Positions 58,955 to 64,000 of a stretch of 64,000 nucleotides of DNA are shown piece by piece (within the stretch, counting starts at the first letter, position 1; every line of letters begins with the position of its first letter). The DNA comes from Pelobates cultripes. Its lineage: Eukaryota; Chordata; Amphibia; Anura; Pelobatidae. Position numbers and translations under genes: made by a program. Location: assembly GCA_933207985.1 (NCBI GenBank), contig OW240915.1:262134395-262198394 (forward strand), in the 5' to 3' direction. Under the pieces are notes generated by a model. The model was not told where the DNA came from and ran no database searches. It worked only from the letters and a program-made list of their open reading frames with translations.

Positions 58955-59459
58955 TAAGACCTTGGTTTACAAATGAAAATTTTCGGCTTACAAATGAAAT
59001 CCATTGAAAATAATGCCTCGATTTACAATATTTTACAAAAATAATGTCTCGATTTACAAAAATTTTTCGCAATACAAATCAAGTTTCCCCAGGATGCATT
59101 GCACCTGGGAGGTTTATAGCACTGCCCCCTGCATGCTGGAGCCTTGCCACGTCGAGTGTGGAGGCGTTGGATCGGCTTTTGCATCGAGCTTTGGAGCCAT
59201 TCTGAAAAATTGTTTGCAGTTGTTTTGGGACTTTTTGGTGCATTTCTCAAGATGTGGAAAGGTAGGGAGCTGAGCTTTGTGGTTTGCATGCCTTTTATTG
59301 TGTGTTCTGCATTGTGGGTTGGTTTCCATGCCAGTTCATTTTACCTTTTTCTGACCTCCAGAATGGATTAATTGGTTTTTACCGTGTTTAGGTTTACAAA
59401 TTTTTCGCAATAAGAAACGTCCCAGAGAACGCATTCAATTCGTAAGCCGAGGTCCCACT
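58955..59459. mobile_element. Repeat with GGTTTACAAAT / CAGTGGGACC ends
   Basis: The left part has three tandem variants of CTTGGTTTACAAATGA/CTCGATTTACAA; the right end read inversely is CAGTGGGACCTCGGCTTACG. These look like subterminal and terminal repeats of a hAT-like element. The TSD is obscured by the following GT tract (59459-59476). Confidence 0.6.
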
Positions 59460-59599
59460 GTGTGTGTGTGTGTGTATGTATATATATGTACCTGTATGTG
59501 TGTATATGTACCTGTGCCAGTGTGTGTTTTTACTCGCCTTTTTCCCCCACGCCGTGCTGGTTTCGCCGTTGCTTGTCCCACCTCCATAAGAAAACAAGT

Positions 59600-59988
59600 G
59601 GGAGGATATTATGCATGTTCTCTATGGGTAACGTTCAGCGCCTCCATGCAGAGCACTGACACAGGACTCTCTAGTGGTCGTCTGAGTGACTGAAAAGGCA
59701 GCGTTTACATTGAAAAGGCTACAGGCACCAGAACAACTAAATTAATCTTTAGTGGTTCTGGTGACTATAGTTTCCTTTAAAAAAAAAAAAAAAAAAAAAA
59801 AACTGGCTCCAACTTTTTTAGCTGGCTCCTAGATTCCAAACAAATTTGTCAAGCCCTGGCATAAGCAAAATGATTCTTCTAAATTGCAGAGAATTGAGCA
59901 ATGACGCCGCAGGAGCACGATCTATCTATACACCAAAACCGCTTCATTATGCTAAAGTTGTTTTGATGACTATAGTGTCCCTTAAATA
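59600..59988. mobile_element. Right ends of two T2-like MITEs
   Basis: One ends with GGTGACTATAGTTTCCTTTAA near 59781, followed by an A-tract. The second ends with GATGACTATAGTGTCCCTTAA near 59985. Neither has a clear left terminus. Confidence 0.65.
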
Positions 59989-60246
59989 AAATGAAAAAAT
60001 ATGGTGAAAAAAAAAAAAAAATCAAAACATTTTTGCTCCAAAAACCCAGATTTTCACTCTATTTGCATCTTCCTTTTAACATTTAACTTTTTCCTTTTAG
60101 CTGGGAAACAAAAATTACAAAAGAAAAACACTGTATAAAGAAAATATTTTCTTCTGATTTTGGAAGTTGGCGTTCAGCTTTGTACAATAGGAAACCAACA
60201 GCTCAACTACAACTCCCAGAAAACTTTGCTGATAGCATAAAACACC

Positions 60247-60590
60247 GTGGACCAAGGCCAGCAGGTAATATCCTTTAATTTCCCCTGCCGGCCCATGCAA
60301 AGCCAGCCTTGCTGGAAGCCCTCTCGGCCTGGTGAGGAGATCAAAGATCTCGCCCTCACCAGCCTGCTGGCATTTAGTTCCAGCAGAGGGAGGGAAGGCT
60401 CTGTGTTCCTCCCACGAGTAGGCTGGTCGGAACTTTGGTGCACATTACCATTGCATACAGTGCTGTGCTCGCAGGAGGACAAGAGAGTCAGCCTGCAGCC
60501 GGAGGAGCTGCAGGCTAAAGTGAACATGCCACTACAGAACCACCAGGAATTGCAGCATTATGTCCCCCTCCTGGGTAAAAGATAAGAAGG
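60247..60590. repeat. GC-rich MITE-like block
   Basis: Contains GAGATCAAAGATCTC at its centre with inverse flanks (CTGGTGAGG... CCTCACCAG), shared with 50740-51040. An ACTACAACTCCCAG word precedes it at 60207. Frames of about 110 codons on both strands come from the palindrome. Confidence 0.6.
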
Positions 60591-60599
60591 GAGAGTGAG

Positions 60600-62472
60600 A
60601 CATTAAGATAGCTTTTCACATCTTACCCACCTACACACAGCATAGACCCTATGCGCCCTTCACACACAAACACACACAGCAACCCTCACCCACATGCAGC
60701 AGCCTTTACTCAATTTTATGGGGCTGTATGAATATTATAATATTGCACCTCTCAAACACACACAGAGCACCTCACAAATACACATAGAAAAAAAAAAGTA
60801 GAATAGAAAAAAAAAAATAAATATAAAAAAAAAATTTAAGTTTAAAAAAAACAACAAAAAACAAAAACAAAAAAAAAACAAGTCACACTTGCGCTGTAAA
60901 ATTAGTTAAGGAAATTTTACCATCAAAGATACAAAAGTGGGTTGTAGGTGATGAAAGGTTGACTATCCCTGCTATTGACAGTAGTTGTGCAGCACTCTGA
61001 TTTTAGTGAGAGCATACTTCAGATGGTGTACAACACAGACATAGTAGAAACTAAAAAATTGAGTATCTTTAATTGCTCTAATTTGTTTGCATATTTTAAA
61101 ACATACAATAAAAGAATGGCTCAAATCCATCTTTGAGAGTCTGTATAATGGAGCTATATATTTCTTGTAAAGTGCTGCGGAATAAGCTGGCGCTATATAA
61201 TAATAATAATAATATAAATAATGGATTATATATGTGGTAATGATTTAACATGGAACCAGAAGAGTTAACTACACAAAGCACCTGGGGGCACAAATGCAAC
61301 CCTTAAGTAGTATAGGCATGTGAGTGCACTCCTTTTGTATACATATATAATGCTATGCAATGTAGACATGATAGATATTATGCAATGCTTCATGTTTATC
61401 CTTTTCCATTTTAAAAAAAAACACTTACTTGCTCACATACACACACACCATACGGTCTTTAAGGCGCATTCTGAAAAGTGCAAGACTAAAGCATATTGAG
61501 ATAAAATGGATGAGAAGAAGACAGACAACACAGTGGAAGACCCACACTGCTGTCTGAATCTGATGAAACGTTTACTATCTTGAAGGAAAGAAAGCCCAGT
61601 GAAGTGATTTCCAAGGAACCAAAACCGTGAACTCGCTGTTTAATAATACTATTTACCATCAGCTTGTGCTTCTAAATTCTATGCAAATATGGTTTCTTAG
61701 AAGCAATGGTCTTGTAGGAGTGTTGCAGTAAAATTTTTGCACATTTTAAAGATGTCCTCCGCTGCCACAGGATTGTTAGATGAAGTACAGCTACTATCAG
61801 CTAATTTAGCAGTTCCTCTCATGCTCGTTACTCATGTGATGGCTTTATGGGATAAAAAAAAAAAAATAATAAAAAAAAAAAAAGCACAGACCAGAATGAG
61901 AGGTTTCCGATTCGTGGAGCCTCTCCCCAGTAGTAGAGGGGTCTTTATGCTGCAGTGCTTCCCTGTGCATCTGCTGCAATTTAGATTTTTTTCAAGTTTG
62001 AATGCCTTAGCTTCAGGTGGAGATAGATATTTAGGCATCATCTTGTTCTTTAGAGAAGGAATAAATAACAAAAGTCAAACTGTATTTGTATCACTCTTAT
62101 ATAGTGTTTTTGACAAACACAATTTGCTTAGATGAATGGACTTAATCCGCACATTTTTCATTCACTGTATAGGTGATGAATAAAAAAAATGAAAGAAAAA
62201 CAAACATACTCGCTGTCAAGTATCCATAGCAAAAAGTTCTCGCAATTCCAGGGGCGACTCTAATCAGCAGAAGCCTCTGATTCTGGTTTATGAGTTTTTC
62301 TTTAATTCTACAAACCTCCAAGTGGGGGCTTACCGGGAACACAGTTTAGCCACCAGCTTCCTTGCCACAAATTAAATCTGTTGAGTGGAACCACTGAATA
62401 AACTTGCAGCAGTTACCATCAGCCTACTCAAAGATTTGTTCTATTTTAATTTTTTTTTTTTAATTTTTTAAT
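60600..62472. other. Unassigned, A-rich tracts and a repeat tail
   Basis: No supported gene. Includes an A-rich block (60788-60890) and the frog repeat tail TGCGGAATAAGCTGGCGCTA followed by (TAA)n at about 61178-61215. Short plus-strand frames at about 61507 (MDEKKTDNTVEDPHCCLNLM) and 61752 have no recognisable domain. Confidence 0.4.
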
Positions 62473-62640
62473 AGGTTTGCAGCAATCGAATCTCCAACCA
62501 CATATGCAGCAGCAGCAGCAACTCAGGCTCCTTCCAGTACTGGAAAGAGAGAGGAGGAAGGTATACGCAAAGATTTCTGCAAGCACAAGTTGGACAGATC
62601 TTGGACAGCAAAATGAAGAATTAAAACTCCTAATTTGGCA
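62473..62640 (+). other. Protein-like frame with glutamine run, unassigned
   Basis: One plus-strand frame reads QSNLQPHMQQQQQLRLLPVL followed by a basic, then TSWTDLGQQNEELKLLIW-like stretch. It is preceded by a T-rich tract and TTTGCAG, an acceptor-like sequence. A second frame across the same bases has an alanine run. No family recognised; it could be an exon or chance. Confidence 0.25.
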
Positions 62641-64000
62641 TTAGAGTCAGGGGCGGTCTTACAGTTGCTGCACTTTGTTTTTCATTTTCCACAAATCTAT
62701 GCAGTAAACCGTTTTGTGTGTTAACGCTGACAGGGAAATTCTATTCACCATAACCTATGAAATGAGCTTGTTATGAAACTTATTAGGACTGTTTAATTTT
62801 TTCCCCAAAATAGCTGAAGACTTTAGTGTATAGGCAGAACGAGATATATAGATAGATATATAATCAGAAGGATGCTAATTAGGATATACATTAGAGTTAG
62901 AACAAGAATGATGTGGGGTTCTCTGACTAAGGGTAATTTTGAATAAAATAAAGGCACACACAGAACAGGATATTTAGGGCTGTAACAGCTCATATAAACA
63001 AACATAAGTGATAGATTTGATAAAAGGAGAAATGTGATTGCCACTTAGGAACCAATAATTAATATTCTTTTTTTCCAGCAAATTAGAAAATCACTTCAAA
63101 TTGAGTGAAAGGTGAATCTTGATGGATGTGTTCTATATTGTAATGCAACCTGTAGCTCTGACATTTAAGCAGCTTGGGTAAACTATAGATTAAACTTTTT
63201 TCCCCCCCGAATCCCAAGTCTCAGCACTTTACATTTATAACTTGTGAATCAAAACCCCATAGCAGTGTATTTGAAAACAAGCATGCTAAAAGCTGAAATT
63301 ACCAAATAAATTAAAATTTTGAAAATATAAAAAAAAAAAGTGACAGAACAGAAAAACACAAGACATTTTAAAGTATCATACAGTAAACCAAAATCAAACC
63401 ATTACAGTAATAGCAGGAACCTATCTTAAACTAACCCTTTTTACAACAATATTTTGAGGAAAGTAGTAACATGGACAAAAGGCACTAAAAGGGTTAACTA
63501 TTCTACTCACTAAAAGGCATGTTCTAGAGTACGAGTTACCCTTTAGCCAGCTCTTAGTTCTAGAGTTCCACAAGTACATACAGTGTGCACACTACAACAA
63601 ATCATAAAGCAACATTTTTGCAGTGTTCTTTACATTGACTGCATTGCATCTCTACCTTGTTCATGGGATCTGCCATGTTTGCAGGAGTGTCAAATTACAA
63701 GGCTCATACCGGTTATTCCATAGGTTCATATTAGCAACAATGTCACAAATGTCACTTCACACACAGCCTCACACCAATGAGATAGTAGTCAGCTTGATGT
63801 AAGAAGTGGAACAGTTGCACATTTGGAAAATCCAGAATAGGTATATGGTGAATACACACTATATTCTTAACAGGGCAAAATGAAATTGAAACTTCATTCC
63901 AATCTCTATTATAAATATCTGCAGACACTCAAGGATGCTGTGATTTCTTTCCATAGTTTACATGTAAGTTTTGGACTTTTTATCCCTAAAATGATTGATA
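62641..64000. other. Unassigned AT-rich sequence
   Basis: No supported gene. CAGGGGCGGTCTTACAG at 62650 resembles a hAT end but has no partner. Confidence 0.4.

Overview
The window is vertebrate DNA, most likely from an anuran amphibian. It holds one recognisable protein-coding gene, a PLAG1 orthologue on the minus strand, set in AT-rich DNA crowded with frog-type transposons. Many of these are T2/Kolobok-like MITEs that begin TTAAAGG and sit in TTAA targets; others are hAT elements with exact 8-bp target duplications, Tx1/L1-type and L2/CR1/Rex1-type LINEs, and a Ngaro-type tyrosine-recombinase retrotransposon. I cannot name the species. A 100-N run shows this is scaffolded assembly.

PLAG1 reads right to left. 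A CpG-rich, CCAAT-box promoter lies at about 48.7-49.26 kb, with a possible first-exon donor at 48941. A candidate 100-nt non-coding exon is at 27218-27317. The first coding exon (23304-23545, start ATG at 23545) follows a 117-nt leader that carries an in-frame 27-codon uORF. The terminal exon (8174-9434) holds the rest of the protein, and a long AT-rich 3' UTR runs leftwards to perhaps 3 kb. The two coding parts join in phase (242 + 1261 nt) to give 500 residues: seven C2H2 fingers and a serine-rich activation tail. In mammals PLAG1 is head-to-head with CHCHD7; I could not recognise CHCHD7 coding exons to the right of the promoter.

Layout: 0-1.8 kb unassigned flank; 1.8-2.3 kb T2 MITE; 2.3-8.2 kb 3' UTR with AT repeats and a 0.2-kb palindrome; 8.2-9.4 kb terminal exon; 9.4-23.3 kb intron with LINE pieces and a hAT MITE; 23.3-27.3 kb coding exon, intron and candidate 5' exon; 27.3-48.9 kb large first intron with hATs, LINEs and a dense 38-46 kb block of TTAA elements; 48.7-49.3 kb promoter; 49.9-55.1 kb retroelement material including the Ngaro relic; 55.1-64 kb unassigned, repeat-rich sequence with the assembly gap.

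The most interesting signal is a set of hammerhead-ribozyme-like motifs, as described for Penelope-like retroelement terminal repeats. Two have a complete catalytic core (7590-7630 and 22773-22814, both plus strand, so antisense to PLAG1). Each faces an inverted partner on the PLAG1-sense strand (7551-7583 and 18813-18854), and each partner has lost one invariant core base. A fifth, decayed copy with a 6-bp stem I lies at 49956-49997.
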